Assembly (NCBI GenBank): GCA_963807775.1
Contig: CAWECY010000017.1
Coordinates: forward strand, 62,001 to 126,000
DNA length: 64,000 bases
Direction: 5' to 3'
Source: Bog-473 sp963807775
Lineage (GTDB): Bacteria; Actinomycetota; Acidimicrobiia; Acidimicrobiales; RAAP-2
Below the pieces are notes generated by a model, which saw nothing but the letters and a program-made list of their open reading frames with translations, had not been told where the DNA came from and made no database searches. How positions within the stretch are numbered: position 1 is the stretch's first letter; each line of letters opens with the position of its first letter. Both the position numbers and the translations under genes were made by a program. Of the stretch, positions 55,864-63,959 are shown piece after piece.

Positions 55864-55949
55864 CCGACCATCCCCGGACCTGTCCGTGCCGGCTCCCAGG
55901 CTTCCCGTCTGGAGCTGGGCGAGCAGACGGGAGAAGGGTGCACACCGAC

Positions 55950-57434
55950 ATGGAGATGTGGACTGAGATCAGGAGAAAAGTCCTGGTCGAGGGTACCTCG
56001 AAGCGCTCGATTCTCAGGGAGTACAAAGTCAGCTCCGGGGTCCTCGAAAAGATCCTGACCCACGCTGAACCTCCCGGCTACCGCCAGAGCGTCCCTCGCC
56101 CCAAACCCCAGCTGGGCCAGTTCATCCCGGTGATCGAGCAGATCCTGGGAGACGACAAGACGGCCCCACCCAAGCAGCGCCACACGGCCAAGCGGATCTA
56201 CGAGAGGCTGCGCGACGAGTACGGCTACACCGGGTGCTCCTCCCAGGTCAGGGCCGCCGTGGCCCGGGTCAAGCGCAATCACCTCGAGGTGTTCGTGCCG
56301 CTCAGCCACCCGCCGGGCCGGGCCCAGTTCGACTTCGGTGAGGCGACCGTGATCATCGCCGGGGAGGAAACCAAGGCCGCGCTGGCGGTCATGACCCTGC
56401 CCTATTCGGACGTCTACTTCCTGAGCGCCTATCCCCGCGAGTGCACCGAGACCTTCCAGGCCGGCCACATCGCCGCCTTCGAGTTCTTCGGTGGCGTCCC
56501 GACCCGGACCTCCTATGACAACACCTCCATCGCGGTGAGCAAGGTGGACGGGCGTGACCGGGTGCTGACCACCGAGTTCTTGCGACTCGAATCCCACTTC
56601 CTCTTCGAGCACCACTTTTGTCGGGTGGGCCGGGGCAACGAGAAGGGCCATGTGGAGACCCATGTCGGCTATGCCCGGCGCAACCTGTTGGTGCCGGTGC
56701 CGTCATTCGCATCATGGGCGGCGTTCAACGAGTACCTGGCTGCCGCCTGTTATGCCGACCTGTTCCGCCGGGTCCGGGGCAAGACGGACACCAAGGCCGA
56801 GAGGCTGGAAACCGACCGGGCGGCCCTGCTGGGGCTGCCGGCCGAGTCCTTCGAGGCCCGCCGGGTTGAACAACGCGGCGCCAACTCGCTCTCCTTGGTG
56901 CGTTTCGACTGCAACGACTACTCGGTGCCGACCGCGTTCGCCCATCATGACGTCACCGCCATCGGCGGGACCGAGGAGGTCCGCCTTCTCGTCGGCGCCG
57001 AGGTGGTGGCCACCCACCCGCGCTGTTGGGCCAAAGAGCAGGTCCGCTTCGACCCGACGCACTACCTGGCCCTGTTGGAACGAAAGCCCGGTGCCCTTGA
57101 CGTCGCTCGTCCCCTGGAGGGCTGGAACCTGCCCGAGTGCTTCTTGACCTTGCGCCGGCGCCTCGAAGCCGATTCAGGGTGGGCCGGGACACGTGACTAC
57201 ATCAAGGTGCTGCGCCTCATGGAGTCGGCCACGCTCAAAGAGCTGACGGCTGCGGTCACTCAGGCCCTCTCCATCGGGGTCAGCGGGTCTGACGCCATTG
57301 GGCTGATCCTTTTGCACTCCAAGGAGCGTCCGGTCGCCCTCTTCAGCCTCGACAGCCACCCCCACCTCAAAGAAGTCGCCATCGAAGCACCCGACCTCGA
57401 CGCCTATCGGGCGCTGACCGAGATCGGGGCCTGA
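55950..57434 (+). CDS. istA: IS21-family transposase IstA
   Basis: 494 residues. An N-terminal HTH (SKRSILREYKVSSGVLEKIL) binds the terminal repeats. The DDE core has D in RAQFDFGEATVI, D in RTSYDNTSIAV and E in GNEKGHVETHVG, the usual IstA set. The C-terminal part resembles IstA (LVRFDCNDYSVPTAF, VATHPRCWAKEQV). ATG 55950 has a GAGAAGGG purine stretch upstream; GTG 55938 is an alternative. It acts with IstB, which follows 131 bp later. Confidence 0.93.
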   Translation: MEMWTEIRRKVLVEGTSKRSILREYKVSSGVLEKILTHAEPPGYRQSVPRPKPQLGQFIPVIEQILGDDKTAPPKQRHTAKRIYERLRDEYGYTGCSSQVRAAVARVKRNHLEVFVPLSHPPGRAQFDFGEATVIIAGEETKAALAVMTLPYSDVYFLSAYPRECTETFQAGHIAAFEFFGGVPTRTSYDNTSIAVSKVDGRDRVLTTEFLRLESHFLFEHHFCRVGRGNEKGHVETHVGYARRNLLVPVPSFASWAAFNEYLAAACYADLFRRVRGKTDTKAERLETDRAALLGLPAESFEARRVEQRGANSLSLVRFDCNDYSVPTAFAHHDVTAIGGTEEVRLLVGAEVVATHPRCWAKEQVRFDPTHYLALLERKPGALDVARPLEGWNLPECFLTLRRRLEADSGWAGTRDYIKVLRLMESATLKELTAAVTQALSIGVSGSDAIGLILLHSKERPVALFSLDSHPHLKEVAIEAPDLDAYRALTEIGA

Positions 57435-57565
57435 GCGCATTTCCCCAGGTCGACTCCTGGCCCCCCGATCCCACCACCGCGGATTCAGCGCCTCTCGGGG
57501 CAACTGAGCGCCCGGCATCACCGTCTCGGCGCAGATAGCGCCGTGATCAGAAAGGAGCACCACCA

Positions 57566-58378
57566 ATGAAGACCCTCGAAGCGAAGTCCCTCGTCCTGCT
57601 ACGCCATCATCTCAAGGCTCTCCGGCTGCCGACGGTCGGCGCCGAGTGTGAGAAGGTGGCCAAGCAGGCCGCGCTCGACAACGTCGACCACCTCACCTAC
57701 CTGCTCCAGCTCTTGGAGCTCGAACTGCTCGACCGCGAGAAGCGTGCGGCGGAGCGCCGGCTCAAGGCAGCGCGCTTTCCGACCATCAAGACGCTCGACA
57801 CGTTCGACTTTGCGGCCCGCCCGTCGGTCAACAAGGTCCTGATCTCAGAACTGGCGCGCTGTGAGTACATCGACAAGCGGGAGAACGTTTTGATGATCGG
57901 AAACCCCGGCACCGGGAAAAGTCACTTGGCCACGGCGTTGGCCGCCCAGGCCTGTGCCAAGGGTTACCGGGTCCGCTTCTTTCGCACCACCGAGCTCGTG
58001 ACCGCCCTCATAGAAGCCCGAGACGAGCGGACGTTCCTGCGGCTCAAGGGCCAGCTGGCCAAGCTGGATCTCCTCGTCCTTGACGAGCTGGGCTACGTCC
58101 CCGCATCCAAGGTCGGTGCCGAACTGCTCTTCGATGTCATCTCCACGGCCTACGAACGAACCAGCCTGATCGTGACCAGCAATTTGCCCTTCGAATCGTG
58201 GACCGAGGTGCTGGGCTCCGAACGCCTCACTGGAGCCACGCTCGACCGCCTGACCCATAGGTGCCGAATCATCGAGACCAAGGGCGAGAGCTACCGACTC
58301 CGAGACGCCAAGGCTAGGACCACCCGATCCGCCAAATCGGTCACCACGCCGGTGGACGCGACTGAGACCTCAAGCTAA
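57566..58378 (+). CDS. istB: IS21-family helper ATPase IstB
   Basis: 270 residues, a DnaC-like AAA+ ATPase that assists IstA and selects targets. Walker A is GNPGTGKSHLA, Walker B is LLVLDELGYVP, and the sensor 1 strand is LIVTSNLPF. The N-terminal helical part (LRLPTVGAECEKVAKQAALDNVDHL) is typical. AAAGGAG precedes the ATG. The right terminal repeats begin 16 bp after its stop. Confidence 0.94.
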   Translation: MKTLEAKSLVLLRHHLKALRLPTVGAECEKVAKQAALDNVDHLTYLLQLLELELLDREKRAAERRLKAARFPTIKTLDTFDFAARPSVNKVLISELARCEYIDKRENVLMIGNPGTGKSHLATALAAQACAKGYRVRFFRTTELVTALIEARDERTFLRLKGQLAKLDLLVLDELGYVPASKVGAELLFDVISTAYERTSLIVTSNLPFESWTEVLGSERLTGATLDRLTHRCRIIETKGESYRLRDAKARTTRSAKSVTTPVDATETSS

Positions 58379-58393
58379 CTTCACACTGACCAA

Positions 58394-58438
58394 GTGCTCC
58401 GATTTTCGACCGGCGCGCGCTGCGATATTGGATCGGCA
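58394..58438 (-). repeat. IS21 right terminal repeats R2 and R1
   Basis: The inner copy, 58394-58415, matches the left repeats almost exactly in inverted orientation. The outer copy, 58417-58438, is degenerate (about six mismatches). Confidence 0.85.
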
Positions 58439-58485
58439 TACACAGCCGGGGTGGGTGGGATTTTGCACTTTGACCTCCAACTTGC

Positions 58486-58530
58486 GCGGAAGGCGGAATT
58501 CGAACCCGCGACCCTCACCTTGGCATGGTG
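58486..58530 (-). other. 3' half of tRNA-Gly(GCC): attachment-site remnant
   Basis: Read on the minus strand from 58530, the sequence contains the anticodon stem-loop CACC-ATGCCAA-GGTG (anticodon GCC), a variable AGGGTC, the T arm GCGGG-TTCGAAT-TCCGC and the acceptor strand CTTCCGC. This matches the 3' half of an actinobacterial tRNA-Gly(GCC). The bases that should form the D arm and the 5' acceptor strand are absent; the sequence there is unrelated. Such 3' halves are left where integrases insert into tRNA genes. In this orientation the intact tRNA and the integrated element would lie to the right. Confidence 0.6.
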
Positions 58531-58577
58531 GTGTTTTGGTCTGGGTGGTCGACCCCAGTCCCCCACCATGCGGTGGG

Positions 58578-58640
58578 GTCCACCCAGATTCCGCTCCGTC
58601 CACCCAATCCAACGCCGCAGCGGAGCGCTCTCCTATCGAC
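58578..58640. repeat. Candidate dispersed repeat, copy C
   Basis: Resembles 52648-52705 and, less well, 33657-33714. It lies between the tRNA remnant and the ligase 3' end. It holds GTCCACCCAGATTCCGCTCC and ends near GGAGCGCTCTCC. Confidence 0.35.
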
Positions 58641-58653
58641 TCACGGCGGTGGC

Positions 58654-59593
58654 TCATTGGGGCCGCTCCCGGACAACCTCATCCGGGCTCTTGTCGTCGC
58701 GGAGCCCGAGAAAGCGCGGTTGCCGGAGACGAGCGTCGCTCGTCCATTCGGCAAACCCGATCTGAGCGACGGGCGTCGGGCCGCGTCTAATGCGTTCCAC
58801 GCGGGATCGGACGGACGTCCACAAACGCGGGTTCAGCCGTTTCCAACTTCCGCAGCCGAATGCCGAGGTCGTGGAGCGTTGCCTGGGTGTAGCCGGTGCC
58901 GACCTTACCGGCATAGCGGAGGACGCCCTGCTCGTGGTAACCGACGAGCAGGGCACCAAAGTCCGTCCGGCAGCCCGTGGGATCGGTGTAACCGCCAACG
59001 ACGAACTCCTGCTCCCAGACGCACTTCAGCTTCAACCAGTCCTTTGAGCGGCCGGCGACGTACCGTGCGTCGGCGCGCTTGGCGATGAGCCCCTCCCAGC
59101 CGGATCGGCAGGCCTCGATGAAACGCTGCTGAGCGTCGCCACGCCAGGCCTCGGTGTGCTGCAGTGCCGCGCTGGACCGGATCGTCTTGATCAGCTGGGC
59201 GCGACGCTCGACCAATGGCCGATTCGTGAGATCTTCTCCGTCAAGTTCGAGGAGGTCGAAAACGCAGTAGACGACCGGATACCTGGCCACCTGTTCGGGC
59301 GACGGCCTGGCCACCCCGAGACGCTGCTGCAGTCGGGTGAAGGACGTCTGGTCGCCGTCGTAGGCCACCACCTCGCCGTCGAGCAGGAGGTCCCGGACGT
59401 GCTGAGCCGCCACAGCAGCGCGGACCTCGGGGTACGTGCCAGTGAGATCCTTGCCGGTACGCGACTCGAGTCGCACGTCGCTACCCACTTTGCGTGCGAC
59501 ACAGCGCTCACCGTCGAACTTGCGCTCGAGCAGCCAATCCTCGCCGAATTCGCGTCGGCCGGTCAGGGTGGCCAACATGAGCGGGGTCACCAT
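58654..59593 (-). CDS. ATP-dependent DNA ligase (LigC/LigD-ligase type), one frame change near the end
   Basis: About 310 codons from ATG 59591-59593. Motif I with the adenylated Lys is ERKFDGERC (K-x-D-G), motif III-like VVYCVFDLLELDGED, motif IV WEGLIAKRADARYVAGRS, and motif V DWLKLKCVWEQEFVVGGYT. The OB-fold part continues (LRYAGKVGTGYTQATLHDLG). After IPRGTH, near 58788, the frame moves and the expected ending (PTPVAQIGFAEW, RFLGLRDDKSPDEVV) is read to 58654. These ligases serve end-joining and repair. No Ku or primase gene is nearby. Confidence 0.85.
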
Positions 59594-59971
59594 GCCAATA
59601 TCGTGCCACGGGGACGTCGAGGCGCACACGTCGCCAGGGAACGATGTCCATCGTCATCGGTGCAAGCGCTGACCCTGCTGGTAGAGCGGTCCACTGATGT
59701 CACGCGGCACGTAGCCGCGTCCTTGTGGCCGCACCGACCCGGTTTGATCGGTCCAGCCGACCGTCGCGAGTCCTAGACCGAGATGGCACTGCGGGATACG
59801 GCCCAGAGCTGAACTGCACGAGGTAGGGGAAAGGCTCGAGCCATCAGGCGGCGAGACACCGCCCTGGCCTTTGTTTCACTAGAAGCATCCGGCGACTTGC
59901 AATGACATCATGGGGTCAGCGCAAGTTGGCGTGATGACAATTGCGAGCGAACAGACCGAATGGAGGCGCCC
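59594..59971. other. 378-bp gap between ligase and pirin loci
   Basis: No gene recognised. A 7-bp stem hairpin, ACGCGGC-ACGTA-GCCGCGT (59702-59720), has no U-tract. Two nearly inverted blocks, TGACATCA and TGATGACA, lie about 70 to 35 bases before the pirin start and could be an operator. Confidence 0.35.
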
Positions 59972-60955
59972 ATGCCTGCTGTGACCGTCGATGATCTGTC
60001 GAAGCTGCCGAAAATCCCCGTTCCCGACCGGGAGGCGACGGCCGAACGGCCGGTGAGGTCCGTGACCACCGCGCCGAGCGGGCTCGAAGGAGAGGGGTTC
60101 CCGGTACGCCGGGCATTCGCCGGCATGAGCTCTGGCTGACCTCGACCCGTTCGTTCACATGGACCAGATGGGCGCGGTCAACTACGCACCAGGTGAGCCC
60201 AAGGGAACCCCCTGGCATCCCCATCGGGGATTCGAGACGGTGACCTACATGATCGATGGAACCTTTGCCCACCAGGACTCCCAGGGAGGTGGTGGCCTCA
60301 TCACCGACGGGGCCACACAATGGATGACCGCCGGTAGGGGGGATCCTGCACATCGAAACGCCTCCCGAGGATCTCGTCGTCTCAGGTGGTCTCTTCCACG
60401 GGATCCAGCTCTGGGTGAACCTGCCGGCAAAGGACAAGATGATCCCGCCGGCCTACCAAGGGCTCGAAGCCGACCAGGTCACTCTCGTCTCGACCACCGA
60501 CGGCGGCGGCTTGGTGCGGGTGATCGCCGGCCAGCTCGGTGAGCACCGAGGTCCCGGCTCCACCCACACGCCGATGGCCCTGATGCACGCCAGCGTCTCC
60601 CCCGGAGCGCTACTCGAGTTGCCCTGGGATCCCGGCTTCAACGCGCTCGTCTACGTGCTCGCCGGATCGGGGCGTGCCGGGAGCGACGGAAGGCCGATCC
60701 AAGACGGCCAGTTGGTGGCGTTCGATCCCGGTGACTGGATGGCCGTCAGAGCGGACGACCGCCAGGACTCGGGCACCGACCAACTTCGAAATCCTCGTCC
60801 TAGGAGGTCGGCCGATCAGGGAGCCCGTCGAGCACTACGGACCGTTCGTGATGAACACCCGGGCAGAGATCGGGCAGGCACTAGAGGACTTCGAGGCCGG
60901 TCGCTTCGGCACCATTCCCCCCGAACGCGCTGATGCCACACGTGCCGGACCCTGA
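59972..60955 (+). pseudogene. Pirin-family protein gene with three frame changes
   Basis: Four collinear pieces read as one cupin protein of about 325 residues. Piece 1 starts at ATG 59972 (GGAGG five bases upstream): VTVDDLSKLPKIPVPDR ... GEGFPVRRAFAGM. It shifts at about 60131. Piece 2 is LADLDPFVHMDQMGAVNYAP ... GTPWHPHRGFETVTYMIDG, shifting at a run of six G (60337-60342). Piece 3 is LPAKDKMIPPAYQGLEADQ ... LPWDPGFNALVYVLAGSG, shifting at about 60770. Piece 4 is APTNFEILVLGGRPIREPVE ... FGTIPPE. The pirin metal motif (HPHRGFETVTY) is intact. Three shifts make a pseudogene likely unless the read quality is poor. Confidence 0.8.
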
Positions 60956-61023
60956 TCCGGTCCGAGCCGAGCACACTGGGATCTGACACCGATCATCGGG
61001 CGACCAGATCGAAGCGAGAATCG

Positions 61024-61686
61024 ATGCGGCAGCGCAAGGACACATCTCAGGTTGTGCCTTCGACCGTTGTCATGGTGGGCGAGTGGTACTTACGCTCCCG
61101 AAGCGCTCATAGCGATCCCCAGGTGATTGAGGCGTACAGGCAACTTCAAGTGGAAACGGATCACCTCTATACCCTGCTCACTGGGGACGCCTGCCATTGG
61201 GCGGTACGAGTGGTATTCACCCGCTGTGGCCAACCCTATGAAAGCGACGAAGAGCTCATCTGTGCGGTACGCGCCAATAGGACTCTCGAGATCACCTCTG
61301 CCGCCGCCGTTGGGGAGCGCCTTCATCCTCTATTCGGCTGTGAGTTCGGTGGCGCGTTTGATCGGTTCCGTGCCGTCCATGACCTCATCGGTCATGCCTG
61401 GTGTGCATACGGTTTCGATCTCGATGACGAGTGCGCAGCCTGGATCGCTCAAGACCGCCTGCATAGTGGTCTCGCACGGTCGGCTCTTGCCACGGAGCTA
61501 TTCGGAGTGAACGCAGCGCGCCGCATCGTCGGCGAAGTGCCAGACCTCAGAGCATTGCTCCTCACATCCTCGATGTGGAGCGGCATCTGCCCCTCATCGA
61601 CCCATATGAGGGTTCGGAATCGCTTGACGATCTCTCAACCTGAATCGAATCGAACTTGGAGGGCCTATGACACTGCACACGGTTGA
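61024..61686 (+). CDS. Uncharacterised protein with a FRAVHDxxGHA motif
   Basis: 220 residues. The centre reads DRFRAVHDLIGHAWCAYGFD, then DDECAAWIAQDRLHSGLARSALATELFGVNAA. The run 'FRAVHD..GHA...F......E..AW......S..A..AL.TE..G.N' also occurs, in my recollection, in uncharacterised phage and bacterial proteins. The H-D-x-x-G-H core (H-x3-G-H) with later Asp/Glu residues could bind metal. The last 40 residues look ill-fitting and may reflect another frame change. The stop lies 20 bp into the FmdA-like gene, so the two are probably co-transcribed. Function unknown. Confidence 0.6.
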   Translation: MRQRKDTSQVVPSTVVMVGEWYLRSRSAHSDPQVIEAYRQLQVETDHLYTLLTGDACHWAVRVVFTRCGQPYESDEELICAVRANRTLEITSAAAVGERLHPLFGCEFGGAFDRFRAVHDLIGHAWCAYGFDLDDECAAWIAQDRLHSGLARSALATELFGVNAARRIVGEVPDLRALLLTSSMWSGICPSSTHMRVRNRLTISQPESNRTWRAYDTAHG

Positions 61687-62674
61687 ATCGACTTCCGAGA
61701 CAGTGCGTTCGGGATTCCTCGATCCCAGCGCGCCCCCCGTGGCGACCATCGAGCCGGGCGACGTCGTGAGTTACCCGAACACATGGACGCACTGGGGTAA
61801 CGAGGCCGTGTTGGGGATGACCTTTGCTGATCGAGAGCCCCTCCGACACCGCTACCCCAACGGGCCCTATTCGATGCTGGGGCCAGTCGTGGTTGAAGAT
61901 GCGCAACCGGGCGACGTGATCGAGTGCAAGCTCGAGTCGCTCAGGACCCGCGACTGGGGATGGAATTCCTTCCCGCTGGGAGTCGGCGCACTTCCCGCCG
62001 ACTTCTCAGAGCCCTACGTGCACTACTTCCGCTTTGACGAGGCGCGCCGATTGACCGAGTACGTCCAGGGAATTGAGCTCGAGCTTGCGCCGTTCCTCGG
62101 GGTCATGGCCGTCGAGCCGGCTGGAGACGCCGCTGTGAGTGCCATCCTCGCCGGACCCTACGGCGGCAATCTGGTGCTCAGGGAGCTGACCGTCGGCTCG
62201 TCGCTCTATCTTCCGGTGGCCAAGTCGGGTGGTCGGCTTTGGATGGGCGATGTCCACGCACTCCAGGGCGACGGCGTGGTGGACCAGACAGCCATCGAGA
62301 CGGCCGCGGAGGATCTCAAGATCCGCTACGACCTGCACAAGTCAGTCGCACTCGAAGGCCCGCTCGGTGAGACGAAGACCGATTGGATCGGTATCGGCTT
62401 CGGGGAGAGCCTCGACGATGCGCTCGTCGCTTGCCTCAGGGGGCTCATCTCGTGGCTCCACTCCGCGGCTGGAATCTCCGAGGGGGAGGCATACGCCCTC
62501 TCCAGCATGGCCGTGAGCTTCCGTGTCACCCAATACTCCCACCAGACCGGATCCGCCTACAGCTCGATCCCGCCGAAGGCAGTCCACGGGATGGTACCCA
62601 AGCACATGTTCCCCCAGACGTTGAGGCGTCGAATCAAGCGTTGGCTCCGCCCCACCCACAAGGCCGGCGCCTGA
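61667..62674 (+). CDS. Acetamidase/formamidase (FmdA/AmdA) family protein
   Basis: 335 residues. Family signatures: the GPYGGNLVLRELTVGSSLYLPV block (residues about 165-187) and LWMGDVHALQGDGVV (about 191-205), which carry conserved acidic and His residues, and the earlier GPVVVEDAQPGDVIECKLES. These zinc-dependent amidases release ammonia from formamide, acetamide or similar small amides. Typical FmdA proteins are slightly longer. It starts at ATG 61667 within the end of the preceding gene. The SnoaL gene starts on its last base (TGATG). Without a transporter or regulator the substrate is open. Confidence 0.87.
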   Translation: MTLHTVESTSETVRSGFLDPSAPPVATIEPGDVVSYPNTWTHWGNEAVLGMTFADREPLRHRYPNGPYSMLGPVVVEDAQPGDVIECKLESLRTRDWGWNSFPLGVGALPADFSEPYVHYFRFDEARRLTEYVQGIELELAPFLGVMAVEPAGDAAVSAILAGPYGGNLVLRELTVGSSLYLPVAKSGGRLWMGDVHALQGDGVVDQTAIETAAEDLKIRYDLHKSVALEGPLGETKTDWIGIGFGESLDDALVACLRGLISWLHSAAGISEGEAYALSSMAVSFRVTQYSHQTGSAYSSIPPKAVHGMVPKHMFPQTLRRRIKRWLRPTHKAGA

Positions 62675-63072
62675 TGCTCACCGACACCGACCGACTAGAC
62701 ATCGTCGAGGTGGTGACCCGAGCGGACGATGCCGCGACCCGGCGCGACGCCGATGCCTACGTGGCCCTCTTCACGGATGATGCCCTGCTCGAGGGCGACA
62801 AGGGTGAACACCGAGGCAAGGAACCATTGCGCAAGTCGGTGGGCCCGATCTGGGAGTCCGAAGGGCCCATGAGCACGCATTGCACCTTGAATATCGTCGT
62901 GGACGGAGTGGGCGGTGAACCAGATTGCGCCATTGCAACGTCCCTCCTGCTGATCCTGCGCAACGAGTCACCTGTGTCCGTAGCGAGTCTCTCTTTCATT
63001 TCTCAGCACCTGATCAGAGTGGACTCTCACTGGCTCATCAAGCGTCGCACCGTCCGATCCGCTGCGAGGTAG
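62674..63072 (+). CDS. SnoaL-like (NTF2-fold) protein
   Basis: 132 residues. The fold is NTF2/SnoaL: DRLDIVEVVTRADDAATRRDADAYVALFTDDALLEGDKG at the N-terminus, then alternating strands ending SHWLIKRRTVRS. These are small cyclases, isomerases or binding proteins. Its ATG overlaps the FmdA stop by one base (TGATG), so translation is coupled. No catalytic residues are decisive. Confidence 0.85.
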   Translation: MLTDTDRLDIVEVVTRADDAATRRDADAYVALFTDDALLEGDKGEHRGKEPLRKSVGPIWESEGPMSTHCTLNIVVDGVGGEPDCAIATSLLLILRNESPVSVASLSFISQHLIRVDSHWLIKRRTVRSAAR

Positions 63073-63135
63073 CCAACCATGGGGACAGAAGAGATGACCC
63101 CATGTCTCTCAGATGTGACGACGAAAAACTTGAGA

Positions 63136-63159
63136 TGGCCAGCATGAGCGGGGTCACCA
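63136..63159 (-). other. Short duplicate of the ligase gene start
   Basis: 23 of 24 bases match 59569-59592, the opening of the DNA ligase gene (encoding VTPLMLA). The similarity ends outside these 24 bases. It may be a remnant of a second ligase gene or a rearrangement trace. The surrounding 63073-63263 (191 bp) has no gene I recognise. Confidence 0.3.
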
Positions 63160-63263
63160 CGTCGGCATGGTGGGAACGCGGAATGCCCGCTCCGACGATA
63201 ACGACGGTCGGCCTCAGGCCTGATTTTCTGGGTGAGGATGCCAATGGGTTCACGAATTTCGGA

Positions 63264-63941
63264 TCACTTTGATTCCGGACGATTCTTGAGCTCATCGCAG
63301 TTTTCGATGATGGCGCTGCACATCGCCACCAGCCACGTCTCTGCGTCCGCCAACGACCAGCCTCGTCCTGCGGTCAGCATGGTGAAGACCTCAGGGCTGA
63401 CCAAAGCCCAAAAGGCATCGACCAGTTTCTCGGGAGCCGGTTTGTCGAGGATCAGCGCCAGACCAACGACCATAACGTTGCGACGGTCTTCGTCGTACTG
63501 GCTCAGCCGGGCCCGCGCCACCTCGTCACTGGCCGCTGCTTCTTGCAACGCCCTGAGTATTGGCACCGAGCGTTCGTACACGCCGATGGTGAAATGGACC
63601 CCTGTACGAAGGCGATCGATCCTTGTCCCTTTTGCGAACTCGGCGAGTTCGGGGCGATTCACCATTGCCGTCGGATCGTCATCGCCCGCAATTGCGAGAT
63701 CGATCGCCTCCATCAAGAGACCGGACTTCGAGCCGAACACGGAATAGATGGTGTCGACTGCCGTCCCCGCCTCGGCCGCGACCATCGGGAGTGTCGTCGC
63801 CGCCCACCCTCGATCACGAAACAGTGTGATGGCGGCATTGACGATCATGAGACGCGTCTCGGCCGCCTGCCGAGCCCGCAGTGGAGAGTGGTAGCCCTGC
63901 TTCGAATTTTCTGATTTCGAGAGACCCTGTGATGCCACCAA
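63264..63941 (-). CDS. TetR-family transcriptional regulator
   Basis: 225 residues. The HTH is at residues about 25-75 (AETRLMIVNAAITLFRDRGW, VAAEAGTAVDTIYSVFGSKSGLL), followed by a helical ligand domain. ATG 63939-63941 is used. Convergent with the FmdA-SnoaL unit, so a role in controlling it is not obvious. An 11-bp palindrome, TATCC-C-GGATA, lies at 63949-63959 just upstream of the start and may be its own operator. Confidence 0.88.
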   Translation of the reverse strand: MVASQGLSKSENSKQGYHSPLRARQAAETRLMIVNAAITLFRDRGWAATTLPMVAAEAGTAVDTIYSVFGSKSGLLMEAIDLAIAGDDDPTAMVNRPELAEFAKGTRIDRLRTGVHFTIGVYERSVPILRALQEAAASDEVARARLSQYDEDRRNVMVVGLALILDKPAPEKLVDAFWALVSPEVFTMLTAGRGWSLADAETWLVAMCSAIIENCDELKNRPESK

Positions 63942-63948
63942 TCAAGTT

Positions 63949-63959
63949 TATCCCGGATA
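63949..63959. promoter_or_regulatory. Candidate TetR autoregulatory operator
   Basis: Palindrome TATCC-C-GGATA, 8 bp upstream of the TetR start, inside AT-rich sequence that runs to the window end. Short, so weak on its own. Confidence 0.3.

Larger units (their letters stand above)
55799..58444 (+). mobile_element. IS21-family insertion sequence, intact
   Basis: A 2646-bp element with istA and istB on the plus strand. The ends are TGTAAATGCTGATCG... on the left and, read inward from 58444, TGTGTATGCCGATCC...; about 21 of the first 28 bases match. Each end carries two copies of the inner repeat (consensus TGCTGATCGAAAATCGGAGC): 55805-55826 and 55842-55863 on the left, 58394-58415 and 58417-58438 on the right. 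Multiple terminal repeats are a hallmark of IS21. The element is flanked by the 5-bp duplication GCCGG. Intact ORFs plus an exact duplication point to recent insertion. Confidence 0.92.

Noticed and set aside
58486..58560. A complete tRNA-Gly gene
   Set aside because: The expected D arm and 5' acceptor strand are not present upstream of the anticodon arm on the minus strand.
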